From contig JASGFI010000031.1 of assembly GCA_047605615.1 (NCBI GenBank), forward strand, positions 1 to 24,316: DNA of 24,316 nucleotides, given 5' to 3'. A program made the translations under genes and the position numbers. The notes under the pieces are model-generated. The model worked only from the letters and a program-made list of their open reading frames with translations. It searched no databases and was not told where the DNA came from. This DNA is from Taibaiella sp047605615. Its GTDB lineage: Bacteria; Bacteroidota; Bacteroidia; Chitinophagales; Chitinophagaceae. This document shows positions 15,499 to 22,912 of the stretch, in pieces (the stretch's first letter is position 1; every line of letters begins with the position of its first letter).

Positions 15499-16815
15499 TT
15501 ATTCTACGGGTTCGCCTACTATCAGTTTCTTCACATATTCGGTAGTTACGGACTTGGGTCGTTCCAGCGGGAAGCCCAAGGCACGGTCCCAGCAAAGGCC
15601 GGCCAACACGCCCAAGGCCCTGCTCACGCCAAACAACACCGTATAAAATTCTTCTTCCACCAAGCCATAATGTTTCAGCAATGCGCCGCTGTGGGCATCC
15701 ACGTTCGGCCAGGGGTTTTTTATTTTACCGGTAGCGGCCAGTATGTCGGGGGCTACTTCGTAAATATTCCACACGGTTTGTACCAGCGCATCGTCCGGGC
15801 AATGCTTCTTGCCAAAATCTTGTTGGGCGGTGAAACGGGGGTCGGTTTTGCGCAATACGGCATGTCCGTAGCCGGGTACTACTTTGCCTTCGCCCAGGGT
15901 TTCTTTGATATAGGTGGCTATCTGCTCTTTGCCGGGCGATTCGGTTTGTAGTTCGGTACGCATTTCTTCAATCCAGCGTATCACTTCCTGATTGGCCAAG
16001 CCGTGCAAGGGGCCTGCCAAGCCGTTCAACCCGGCCGCAAACGACAGGTATGGGTCGCTCAGGGCACTGCCCACCAAGTGGGTGGTATGTGCCGATACGT
16101 TGCCGCCTTCGTGGTCGGCATGTATGGTTAGGTATAGGCGCATAAGGGCGTAAAAGCCTTTGCTTTCGTAACCGAGCATGTGCGCAAAATTGGCAGCCCA
16201 GTCCAACATGCCGTTTGGCTGTATGTGGTCGCCGCCTTTGTATTTACGGCGATATATGTAAGCCGCAACGCGTGGCAGGCGGGCTATCAGGTTCATCGTA
16301 TCTTCAAATACGAAACCCCAATAGTCTTTTTTGTTGATGCCCTTGGCATATTCCTGGGCAAAGATAGACTCGCGCTGCATGGCCATAACGCCTATGCTGA
16401 ACTGGGTCATGGGGTGGGTAGCCACGGGCAGGGCTTCTATTACGTCAAACACATAGTTGGGCACATGCGAACGGCGGGCCCATACTTCCGATATATGGTC
16501 CACGTCTGCCTGCGAAGGCAATTCGCCTATCAACATCAGGTAGAAAAGCCCTTCGGGAAGCGGTTCGGTGCCACCGGGCGCTTTGGGCAGTTTTTCGCGC
16601 AACTCGGGTATGGAATAACCTCGGAAACGGATACCTTCGTTGGCATCCAGTAGCGAGGTTTCGGTAATAAGCCCAGTCATGCCGCGCATACCCTGATAGA
16701 CTTGGGCAATGGTGACATCGCCTATTTTTTTGTCACCATGTTCCGCTACCAATTTTTTGATGTCGGCATTCAAGGCTCCGGCCTTTTCCTTAAACAGGTC
16801 TTTTAAATAACCCAT
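15499..16815 (-). CDS. gltA: Citrate synthase, resembling the mitochondrial type
   Basis: Condenses oxaloacetate and acetyl-CoA to citrate, the entry step of the TCA cycle. 438 residues. The catalytic residues are visible: His271 in GPLHGLANQEV, His318 in GYGHAVLRKTDPR and Asp373 in NVDAHSG. The sequence pattern, such as YQGMRGMTGLITETSLLD and GIRFRGYSIPE followed by PKAPGGTEPLPEGL, is closer to eukaryotic mitochondrial citrate synthase than to the E. coli GltA type as I remember them. The start MGYLKDLFKEK (16815) is preferred to an upstream in-frame codon at 16863, which would lie at the likely transcription start. A consensus -7 element precedes it. Confidence 0.94.
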   Translation of the reverse strand: MGYLKDLFKEKAGALNADIKKLVAEHGDKKIGDVTIAQVYQGMRGMTGLITETSLLDANEGIRFRGYSIPELREKLPKAPGGTEPLPEGLFYLMLIGELPSQADVDHISEVWARRSHVPNYVFDVIEALPVATHPMTQFSIGVMAMQRESIFAQEYAKGINKKDYWGFVFEDTMNLIARLPRVAAYIYRRKYKGGDHIQPNGMLDWAANFAHMLGYESKGFYALMRLYLTIHADHEGGNVSAHTTHLVGSALSDPYLSFAAGLNGLAGPLHGLANQEVIRWIEEMRTELQTESPGKEQIATYIKETLGEGKVVPGYGHAVLRKTDPRFTAQQDFGKKHCPDDALVQTVWNIYEVAPDILAATGKIKNPWPNVDAHSGALLKHYGLVEEEFYTVLFGVSRALGVLAGLCWDRALGFPLERPKSVTTEYVKKLIVGEPVE

Positions 16816-16860
16816 GATGTTATAACAGAAGTTTTCGTGAGATAAAACAATGAACGAACA

Positions 16861-16893
16861 CAAAGATAATGATTAGTGGTTAAGGTAACTAAA
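16861..16893 (-). promoter_or_regulatory. Promoter candidate for citrate synthase
   Basis: On the minus strand TATCTTTG (16861-16868) matches TAnnTTTG exactly; TTTA (16890-16893) lies 21 bases upstream as a 3-of-4 match to the -33 box. The leader before ATG 16815 would be about 40 bases. Confidence 0.5.
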
Positions 16894-17001
16894 CTGTTTT
16901 TGCTAATTTTCGTGGCCTCCGTGTGCCCTATGTTGCCCAATGTGGTTGGGTGTTGGCATTTGCCTGTTTTTTTAAGTAAATAGGTATAGCCCTTGTTGCC
17001 C

Positions 17002-17057
17002 CTTTCGTACAAAGAAATTCCACCCAACTTTAAAAAGTTGGGGGCTTTATACGAAAG
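17002..17057. repeat. Nested inverted repeat (structured palindrome)
   Basis: Outer arms CTTTCGTACAAAG (17002-17014) and CTTTATACGAAAG (17045-17057) pair over 12 of 13 positions. The inner arms CCCAACTTT (17023-17031) and AAAGTTGGG (17034-17042) are perfect with an AA gap. The fold has an asymmetric internal loop of 8 and 2 bases. It is not needed as a terminator, because a better one lies between it and accC. It could be a REP-like element, a protein-binding site or part of a small RNA. Confidence 0.55.
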
Positions 17058-17074
17058 TGAATTGCCCAGTACAT

Positions 17075-17118
17075 CAAAAAAAGAGGTTTCATTGAAAGTT
17101 ATTTCAATGAAACCTCTT
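17075..17118 (-). terminator. Intrinsic terminator of the accBC operon
   Basis: On the minus strand, a perfect 17-bp stem (17102-17118 with 17081-17097, arms AAGAGGTTTCATTGAAA and its complement) with a 4-base loop, followed at once by a run of T. It lies about 100 bases after the accC stop. Classic intrinsic terminator form. Confidence 0.85.
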
Positions 17119-17215
17119 CAAACCCTTACCTGTATTGAACATTAGGTGTTTTTAAGCACCATTTTGACCATTGTGTATTTTTGGGTAAATGCCGTTACTC
17201 TAAATTTTCACGCAC

Positions 17216-18556
17216 CTACGGTTTCAATTCAAAGCTTTCGATGAATTTGGTAGTAAAGTTCCCTTTGCGGAAATCCTCGTTTTTCATCAGTTGAATATGG
17301 AAGGGTATGGTGGTTTTGATGCCTTCTATCACATATTCGCCCAGGGCCCTTTCCATGGTGGAGATGGCTTCCTCGCGGGTTTGGGCTATGGCTATCACCT
17401 TGGCTATCATGGAGTCGTAATAGGGTGGTATGGTGTATCCGGCATAAATATGCGAATCTACCCTGATGCCGTGGCCGCCGGGCGTATGCAACACGGCGAT
17501 GGTGCCCGGGCTGGGCCTGAAATCGTTGTGGGGGTCTTCGGCGTTTATGCGGCACTCTATGGCGTGCATCTGGGGAGCGTAGTTGCGGCCGCTTATGGGT
17601 ATGCCGGCGGCTATTTTTATTTGCTCTTTGACCAGGTCGAAGTTGATGACTTCTTCCGTTACGCCATGTTCTACCTGTATGCGGGTATTCATCTCCATGA
17701 AGTAGAAATTGCGGTGCTTGTCCACCAAGAATTCGATGGTGCCCACACTTTCGTAATTAATGGCTGCGGCTGCTTTTATGGCGGCATCGCCCATTTTTTG
17801 GCGCAATTCCGGTGTCATGAACGGCGAAGGGCTTTCTTCCACCAATTTTTGGTGGCGCCGTTGAATGGAGCAGTCGCGTTCGCTCATGTGGCATACGGTG
17901 CCGTATTGGTCGCCGGCTACTTGTATTTCTATGTGGCGGGGTTCTTCCACGAATTTTTCCATGTAAATACCGTCGTTCTTGAACGAGGCACCCGCTTCGG
18001 CCTTGGCGGTGTCGTAGGCTTTTTCCATCTCATCTTCGGCCCATACCACGCGCATGCCCTTGCCGCCGCCGCCTGCCGTGGCTTTTAAGATTACCGGATA
18101 GCCCATGTCGCCTGCCAAATTTTTGGCTTGCGCCAAGTTTTCCAGCAGCCCTTCGGACCCCGGTATCACCGGTACGCCGGCGGCTATCATGGTTTCCTTG
18201 GCGGTCATCTTGTCGCCCATTTTGCGTATCATGTCGGGCGTGGGGCCTATGAACTTGATGTTGTATTTGCCGCATATTTCGGCAAATCCCGCATTTTCGG
18301 CCAAAAAACCATATCCGGGATGTATGGCATCGGCATTGGTTATTTCTGCCGCCGCCATTAAATGCGGTATGTTCAGGTACGAATCGGCACTTTGCGCCTT
18401 GCCTATACATACGGCTTCGTCGGCAAACCTTACGTGGAGGCTGTCCTTGTCGGCGGTGGAATAGACGGCTACCGTTTGTATGCCCATTTCTTTGCAAGTG
18501 CGGATAATGCGCAGGGCTATTTCGCCGCGGTTGGCTATAAGTATTTTCTTAAACAT
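17216..18556 (-). CDS. accC: Biotin carboxylase subunit of acetyl-CoA carboxylase
   Basis: Carboxylates the biotin carried by AccB using ATP and bicarbonate, the first half-reaction of malonyl-CoA synthesis. 446 residues, normal length. It has the N-terminal KILIANRGEIALRIIRT, the ATP-grasp glycine loop AGGGGKGMR (161-169), EEPRHIEIQV, ERDCSIQRRHQKLVEESPSP (227-246) and EMNTRIQVEH (288-297). The residue after this His is Gly298, where the family nearly always has Pro (VEHPVTE); the DNA reads GGC there. It follows accB after about 86 bases in the order efp-accB-accC, a common bacterial arrangement. A strong terminator follows. Propionyl-CoA carboxylase-type partners are absent, so the ACC role is preferred. 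Confidence 0.95.
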   Translation of the reverse strand: MFKKILIANRGEIALRIIRTCKEMGIQTVAVYSTADKDSLHVRFADEAVCIGKAQSADSYLNIPHLMAAAEITNADAIHPGYGFLAENAGFAEICGKYNIKFIGPTPDMIRKMGDKMTAKETMIAAGVPVIPGSEGLLENLAQAKNLAGDMGYPVILKATAGGGGKGMRVVWAEDEMEKAYDTAKAEAGASFKNDGIYMEKFVEEPRHIEIQVAGDQYGTVCHMSERDCSIQRRHQKLVEESPSPFMTPELRQKMGDAAIKAAAAINYESVGTIEFLVDKHRNFYFMEMNTRIQVEHGVTEEVINFDLVKEQIKIAAGIPISGRNYAPQMHAIECRINAEDPHNDFRPSPGTIAVLHTPGGHGIRVDSHIYAGYTIPPYYDSMIAKVIAIAQTREEAISTMERALGEYVIEGIKTTIPFHIQLMKNEDFRKGNFTTKFIESFELKP

Positions 18557-18642
18557 GGATATTTTTTAGGCAAAAATGCTTTTCGCCCAACCCATTGATA
18601 CATACTATCGGGCAAGGAAAAAAGCACTTTGGCGGTTATGAC

Positions 18643-19113
18643 TTAAGCGGGTTCTACCAAGAATAGGGGTTGGTCGTATTCCACGGGCGAGGCATCGTCA
18701 ACCAATACCTTCACTATGCGGCCGCTTACTTCGCTTTCTATCTCGTTGAACAGCTTCATGGCTTCTACTATGCACACTACCTTGCCGGGGGCCACATCGT
18801 CGCCTACGCCTACAAAGGGTGGCTTGTCGGGTGCCGAGCTGCGGTAGAAAGTGCCAATCATCGGCGACTTGATGGTTACGGTGTTGGTAGCCTGTTCTGC
18901 CGCGGCGGGCGCTGCCGGTGCGGCAGCCTGCGGTGCGGCTATGCCCGGTGCCGGTACTGCTTGGGGTATGGCCGCGGGTATGGGCACGTACTGCGGAATT
19001 TCCGTGGTGGCTTGTTTGATGGTAATGGCAAAATCGCCTTCCTTGATGGTCAGCTCGCTGATGTTTGACTTGTTGACCGCCTTTAGCAGTTCCTGGATTT
19101 GTTTAAATTCCAT
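18643..19113 (-). CDS. accB: Biotin carboxyl carrier protein of acetyl-CoA carboxylase
   Basis: 156 residues. An N-terminal helix region (1-35) is followed by an Ala/Pro-rich linker (about 36-76) and the biotinyl domain with Lys120 in the EAMKLFNE motif, the lysine biotinylated by BirA. The preceding SPMIGTFYRSSAP and following VEYDQPLFLVEP strands are typical. It carries carboxybiotin between AccC and the carboxyltransferase (AccAD, not in this window). The gene lies between efp and accC; a terminator-like hairpin separates it from efp, so accBC probably has its own promoter in the 85 bases upstream, though I could not pick one out. Confidence 0.96.
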   Translation of the reverse strand: MEFKQIQELLKAVNKSNISELTIKEGDFAITIKQATTEIPQYVPIPAAIPQAVPAPGIAAPQAAAPAAPAAAEQATNTVTIKSPMIGTFYRSSAPDKPPFVGVGDDVAPGKVVCIVEAMKLFNEIESEVSGRIVKVLVDDASPVEYDQPLFLVEPA

Positions 19114-19197
19114 AATAGTTTCAAATTGCCCCGCGCCGATACCTATTTCTTTGTGCCGAATATGGTTCCATTGCGGGTGAATGAGTAATCACATTTT

Positions 19198-19231
19198 AAA
19201 AAAGCAGCTAAGCGGCATGGCCAATTAGCTG
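19198..19231 (-). terminator. Intrinsic terminator after efp
   Basis: On the minus strand, CAGCTAA pairs with TTAGCTG (19225-19231 with 19205-19211) around a 13-base loop that can form an inner GGC/GCC stem, followed by a T-rich run (19198-19203). It begins about 16 bases after the efp stop and should reduce read-through into accB. Confidence 0.7.
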
Positions 19232-19246
19232 TAATACAAAATACTA

Positions 19247-19813
19247 TCAACCTTTTACGCGCTCTACGTATTCGCCGGTTACGGTATTGATTTTTATCAA
19301 TTCGTCGTTCTCCACGAACAAGGGAACGTTTACGGTGGCACCGGTTTCCAAGGTTGCGGGTTTCAGGGTGCGGGTAGCGGTATCGCCCCTAAGGCCCGGC
19401 TCGGTATAGGTTACGCGCAATACCACGGATGCGGGCAATTCCACTGCCATGGGCAATTCGGTTTCGGTATTGATGGCCACTACGCACTCTTGGCCGTCCT
19501 TGTACAAGCCCGGGCGGTCCACCATGTTTTCGGCAACCACTATTTGCTCGAAACTTTCGTTGTCCATCAGGTTGAAACCGGCATCGTCTTTGTACAAAAA
19601 CTGGTAGTTGCGCCGTTCCACACGCACGGGATACACGGTATCGCCCGAGTTCCAAGTGTGTTCAATGGTCCTGTTGTTGTCCACGCCTTTCAGTTTTGCC
19701 CAAACTTTTGCGGCCGCGCGGGCCGTTTTGTTTTGGCCAAATTCTACTACGCTGTACAATGCGCCGTCCAGTTTCAGGATAAGGCCGTTGCGGATATCTG
19801 CTGTATTTGCCAT
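19247..19813 (-). CDS. efp: Elongation factor P with a non-canonical loop
   Basis: 188 residues. EF-P binds between the P and E sites and relieves stalling at polyproline. The three beta-barrel domains are evident: the KOW-like N-terminal domain (1-65, ADIRNGLILKLDGALYSVVEF), the middle domain (RVERRNYQFLYKDDAGFNLMDNESFEQI) and the C-terminal OB domain (LPASVVLRVTYTEPGLRGDTATRTLKPATLETG). The loop that normally reads PGKG, with the modified Lys34 in E. coli, reads FGQNKTARAAAKVWAKLKG here. By alignment the tip is Arg32, flanked by alanines, with no PGKG. It could be unmodified or modified differently. The gene has a promoter of its own and is followed by a terminator. Confidence 0.95.
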   Translation of the reverse strand: MANTADIRNGLILKLDGALYSVVEFGQNKTARAAAKVWAKLKGVDNNRTIEHTWNSGDTVYPVRVERRNYQFLYKDDAGFNLMDNESFEQIVVAENMVDRPGLYKDGQECVVAINTETELPMAVELPASVVLRVTYTEPGLRGDTATRTLKPATLETGATVNVPLFVENDELIKINTVTGEYVERVKG

Positions 19814-19892
19814 GATATTGTTACGCTATTTCCGTTGCTCCCCTCGGGGAAAAAAGTTGTTTAATGATAAAAGTGAATCAGAAAATAGTGTG

Positions 19893-19923
19893 CAAAAGTA
19901 AATATTTAACCCATTTCCGGAAA
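19893..19923 (-). promoter_or_regulatory. Promoter candidate for efp
   Basis: On the minus strand TACTTTTG (19893-19900) matches TAnnTTTG exactly and TTTC (19920-19923) sits 19 bases upstream as a 3-of-4 match to TTTG. The leader would be about 70 bases and contains a small CCCC/GGGG hairpin (about 19840-19850), too small to call a regulator. Confidence 0.5.
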
Positions 19924-19938
19924 GAAAGCTACCATATT

Positions 19939-21564
19939 TTATTTTTCACCAAAATAGGCGGCTATGCTGAACACTTTCAGGCCCGGTATTTGCCCCTGGG
20001 CAAGGTCGGGTAGGGGCAGCCCGTTTGGGGCGGTCAATTGATAATCGTTGTTGTTGCCTTCATATAAGTAAAAGTAGTATTTTACGCCATATCGTTTGGC
20101 ATCGGCAAGTATTTCTTCCGTGGTGTATTTGTTTAATGTGTGGCAATACCAAGGGTTGTGGCTGAACCATGAAAGGCGGGTTAGGCCAATGGCGCCATCG
20201 GCATAGGAAGTGTTGGTGGCAAAGCTGCCTTTTATGCCAAGTTTGCGGAGCATCGTGGCTTGTTCCTTTTCGGCAAAGCCGCCCCGCCACATACTTTTTA
20301 AATCTGCAACCGGCGTGACGACCAGCGAGGCGCAGAAAACGAAAACGAAGATTTTTTTGCCTAAAGCAGAGAAGTAGGGAAATAAAAATTGTTGGGCATA
20401 AGAAAGTCCCAAAATGGCAAAGAAAGGTATGGTGAACCATAAATACCTGCCACCGTCAAAAGTTAGCACCCAATAAGGCAGCGGGAAAAGCAGGAATACG
20501 GAGGTTGTAATCGCTAAATTTTTGTGTTGGCTTACTATGCTCCCCTTTTTGAACAGCAACAAAATGGCCAAAATCCAGACAGAGCAATAAAAAGCAGATA
20601 TGCGGCCGGTACTGGCCACCCAATTGATTACGTTGTAACTTATGCGCAACAAGAATTTTATGAAAAAAGAAAAAGAAGAATAAAAGTGAATATCGGCACC
20701 GCCTTGTATTAAAAAAGGGTCTTCGAAATAAAACAAAGAACCGGGGTAGGGCGGAGGAGCCAAAACGGTTACGCCATCTTTAAATTCTTGTGTGCCAACC
20801 AAATACCACTTCATGTTTAAAGTGCCTGCGGTGGAATAAGTCCAAATATGATATTTTTGGTGCAGCAACCAAACCCAAGGCGAAATAATGACCAGCATTA
20901 CCAAAAACGAAACCACAATAGGTAGCAGCCAGTTGCGCAAGTTGTATTTGTGGTTGTATCTTAATTGTAAATAATTGACGACCAGCAACATTGTCGGGAA
21001 AAATACAAAGGCATAAGCTTTGCCAAACAAGGCCAATGCACCAAAAAGCCCGGCCATGAACCACAAAAAAGGTTGCCGGTAAAAATTTTCTTTAATGATT
21101 ACCAAAAACGAAGCATTTAGGAAACAGCAAAGCCATATATCCGTAAATGACTGATAATAAACTACGTAGCTTAAAAATAGGGCATGGCCAACAGCGAAGC
21201 ACCAACGTTCCAAATTGTTGTCCCTGAATTTTTGAAAAATACATTGGGCAGTAAACCAAGTAGATATGCAGCCAATGGAGTTAAATATGATGGCAGAAGC
21301 GAAAACGGGCAGCCCGCCCAGCTTTGCAACCATTACCGTGCCCCATATACCCAATGGGCTCCAAAAAGCATTGATGGCATTTTGGGTGTGGCCGGCCAGG
21401 TATTCTTCCACGATGTGCAGGTAACTGATGGCATCGGGGTCTATGTAATATTGCAGCCAACGCCACAAAATTATGGTGGAGGCCGCTATGAGCATTGGCG
21501 GCACCGACCAAATTAATGGACCGGTATTGCCCCGCTGTTTGGTTGTGGTAGGTGCAAGCATCAA
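19939..21564 (-). CDS. GT-C-like membrane glycosyltransferase with soluble C-terminus
   Basis: 541 residues with about 11 hydrophobic segments, then a soluble C-terminal portion of about 110 residues (from LKSMWRGGFAEKEQATMLRK). The first extracytoplasmic loop has acidic residues in YIDPDAISYLHIVEEYLAG, matching the position of the catalytic acidic motif in PMT/ArnT-like GT-C enzymes, which use polyprenol-phosphate sugars. SPLGIWGTVMVAKL and TYSTAGTLNMKWYLVG are conserved-looking loops; the latter is in a similar place to the HISS-QS segment of the two upstream paralogues. The gene starts 4 bases after its upstream neighbour. Exact substrate is unknown. No clear terminator separates it from the efp promoter region. 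Confidence 0.65.
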   Translation of the reverse strand: MMLAPTTTKQRGNTGPLIWSVPPMLIAASTIILWRWLQYYIDPDAISYLHIVEEYLAGHTQNAINAFWSPLGIWGTVMVAKLGGLPVFASAIIFNSIGCISTWFTAQCIFQKFRDNNLERWCFAVGHALFLSYVVYYQSFTDIWLCCFLNASFLVIIKENFYRQPFLWFMAGLFGALALFGKAYAFVFFPTMLLVVNYLQLRYNHKYNLRNWLLPIVVSFLVMLVIISPWVWLLHQKYHIWTYSTAGTLNMKWYLVGTQEFKDGVTVLAPPPYPGSLFYFEDPFLIQGGADIHFYSSFSFFIKFLLRISYNVINWVASTGRISAFYCSVWILAILLLFKKGSIVSQHKNLAITTSVFLLFPLPYWVLTFDGGRYLWFTIPFFAILGLSYAQQFLFPYFSALGKKIFVFVFCASLVVTPVADLKSMWRGGFAEKEQATMLRKLGIKGSFATNTSYADGAIGLTRLSWFSHNPWYCHTLNKYTTEEILADAKRYGVKYYFYLYEGNNNDYQLTAPNGLPLPDLAQGQIPGLKVFSIAAYFGEK

Positions 21565-21568
21565 ATAT

Positions 21569-22912
21569 TTATTTTTTGAAAGTATATTCGGAAAAGGTTA
21601 AGGCAGCCATTGCGGCCATCAAGGGCAGCAGGGGCAACATATAACGGGTATTGGCCACGGGACCCGTTATCAACGCAAAATAAGCAATAAAAAACAGGAA
21701 GGCCAAACGCAGGGCAATGGGTCTGCGCCGGGACAATACAAAAACCAAGCAACCCACGAAACGGAGCATATTCATGAAAAAAACGACCAGTATAATCGGC
21801 AACCAAGGATAGGTTTTAAGGTAGTTCATGCCGCCGCGCCAACCGTGTTTGCCAATTTCCATGTAAAAATTGGTGCCATCGGGCCGGAAATAATAGCCCA
21901 TATAGCCGGTAAACAAGTCCAGTTCGCTTTTGCCGGGGTCGAAAAAGTACTTTACGGAATTTTTCAAATGATAAATTAAATAACTTGTAAAATCATTGTA
22001 GATAATGTCATTGGCAGCTTTTCCCGCATAATTGTACTTACTTTTTAAGTCGGGCAAATGCGCCATATACCGAATGTGGCCATTGATGACCGAATCGGAA
22101 TAGGCAGTGCCATGTTTTTGTGCCAAGAACCATTTTGCATTGAACGACAATAAGTTGTGGCTTTGAATGGAAGATATGTGGTACAAGCCGGTTCGGCTAT
22201 AATTCCAAGTACCGTAAAGCACCATCACCAATAGCGGAATAGCTGCGCCGATTATTATTTTTTTGTCTTTTTTACTTAAAACCAATATAATGCCAAATAT
22301 TAATTGAAGTAAAGTATAGGGATACGTGATAGGCTTGGTCAGGCTGGCCAAGCTCAACCATAACGCCATCGCCAGAAAATTTTGCCATTTGGCATTTTCA
22401 AAATATTTTAATAAAAACTTTAGGTACAATACTATAAACAATTGAAAAACAATATCAGGTTCTACTATATTGCTAAATACGAATTGAGCCGGGAATGTGC
22501 ATATAAACAACAAGTACCAATTTGTCCATTTTTTGCTTTTGGCATATTTTGAAATTGCACAATATATTGTATGACAGCTTATTATGGATATTATAGATTG
22601 TAGCACGATTAAAGGCAATATGCTTTTCCCCAATAACAGATAGACGGATGCTATCAGCAAGGAATATACCGGCGGACGGGTGCTTAATCCATAATCTACT
22701 ATAGGTAATACAGGATTAGCTGCATAGTACCAACCATTTATTATATTTTCTGACAGGTAAATATATTCGTAAGAATCGCCATTGAAAAAGTGTTGCCAGC
22801 ACAATGCCGCCACCAGCCACGAGGCATGTGCGGCCACGAGTACCACCAGCACCTTTCGGTTGTTGGCATATTTGTTGCTAAGGCTTGGGAACAATTTGTT
22901 GTTTTTTACCAT
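21569..22912 (-). CDS. GT-C (PMT/ArnT-like) membrane glycosyltransferase, paralogue A
   Basis: 447 residues with about 10-11 hydrophobic segments. After TM1 comes FNGDSYEYIYLSENI (about 43-57) with the acidic Asp of the GT-C first loop, then TRPPVYSLLIAS, EPDIVFQLF and TKPITYPYTLL. The loop after the eighth-ninth segment has YSRTGLYHISSIQS (HISSIQS at 245-251). The C-terminal ALITGPVANTRYMLPLLPL has the TGPVANxRYxLP signature shared with the upstream gene. These features point to a polyprenol-linked sugar transferase of the ArnT/PMT superfamily that works at the periplasmic face of the inner membrane. The gene begins inside the last 35 bases of the upstream paralogue. It is more AT-rich than its neighbours, especially in the middle. 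Confidence 0.7.
   Translation of the reverse strand: MVKNNKLFPSLSNKYANNRKVLVVLVAAHASWLVAALCWQHFFNGDSYEYIYLSENIINGWYYAANPVLPIVDYGLSTRPPVYSLLIASVYLLLGKSILPLIVLQSIISIISCHTIYCAISKYAKSKKWTNWYLLFICTFPAQFVFSNIVEPDIVFQLFIVLYLKFLLKYFENAKWQNFLAMALWLSLASLTKPITYPYTLLQLIFGIILVLSKKDKKIIIGAAIPLLVMVLYGTWNYSRTGLYHISSIQSHNLLSFNAKWFLAQKHGTAYSDSVINGHIRYMAHLPDLKSKYNYAGKAANDIIYNDFTSYLIYHLKNSVKYFFDPGKSELDLFTGYMGYYFRPDGTNFYMEIGKHGWRGGMNYLKTYPWLPIILVVFFMNMLRFVGCLVFVLSRRRPIALRLAFLFFIAYFALITGPVANTRYMLPLLPLMAAMAALTFSEYTFKK

Larger units (their letters stand above)
16816..17215. other. 400-base intergenic region between accC and citrate synthase
   Basis: No protein gene is supported. It contains the citrate synthase promoter candidate (16861-16893), a nested palindrome (17002-17057) and the accC terminator (17081-17118). 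The segment about 16900-16950 has a tandem-like wording (TTTTCGTGGCCTCCGTGTGCC) that recalls degenerate dispersed intergenic repeats in this phylum; that is an impression only. The stretch 17119-17215 holds nothing I can name. Confidence 0.5.

Noticed and set aside
16803..17027. Minus-strand open frame of 74 codons upstream of citrate synthase.
   Set aside because: It covers the promoter and part of the palindrome and shows no family resemblance.
19836..19855. Small CCCC/GGGG hairpin in the efp leader as a possible riboswitch or attenuator.
   Set aside because: Only a 5-bp stem with no conserved RNA motif or terminator tract.
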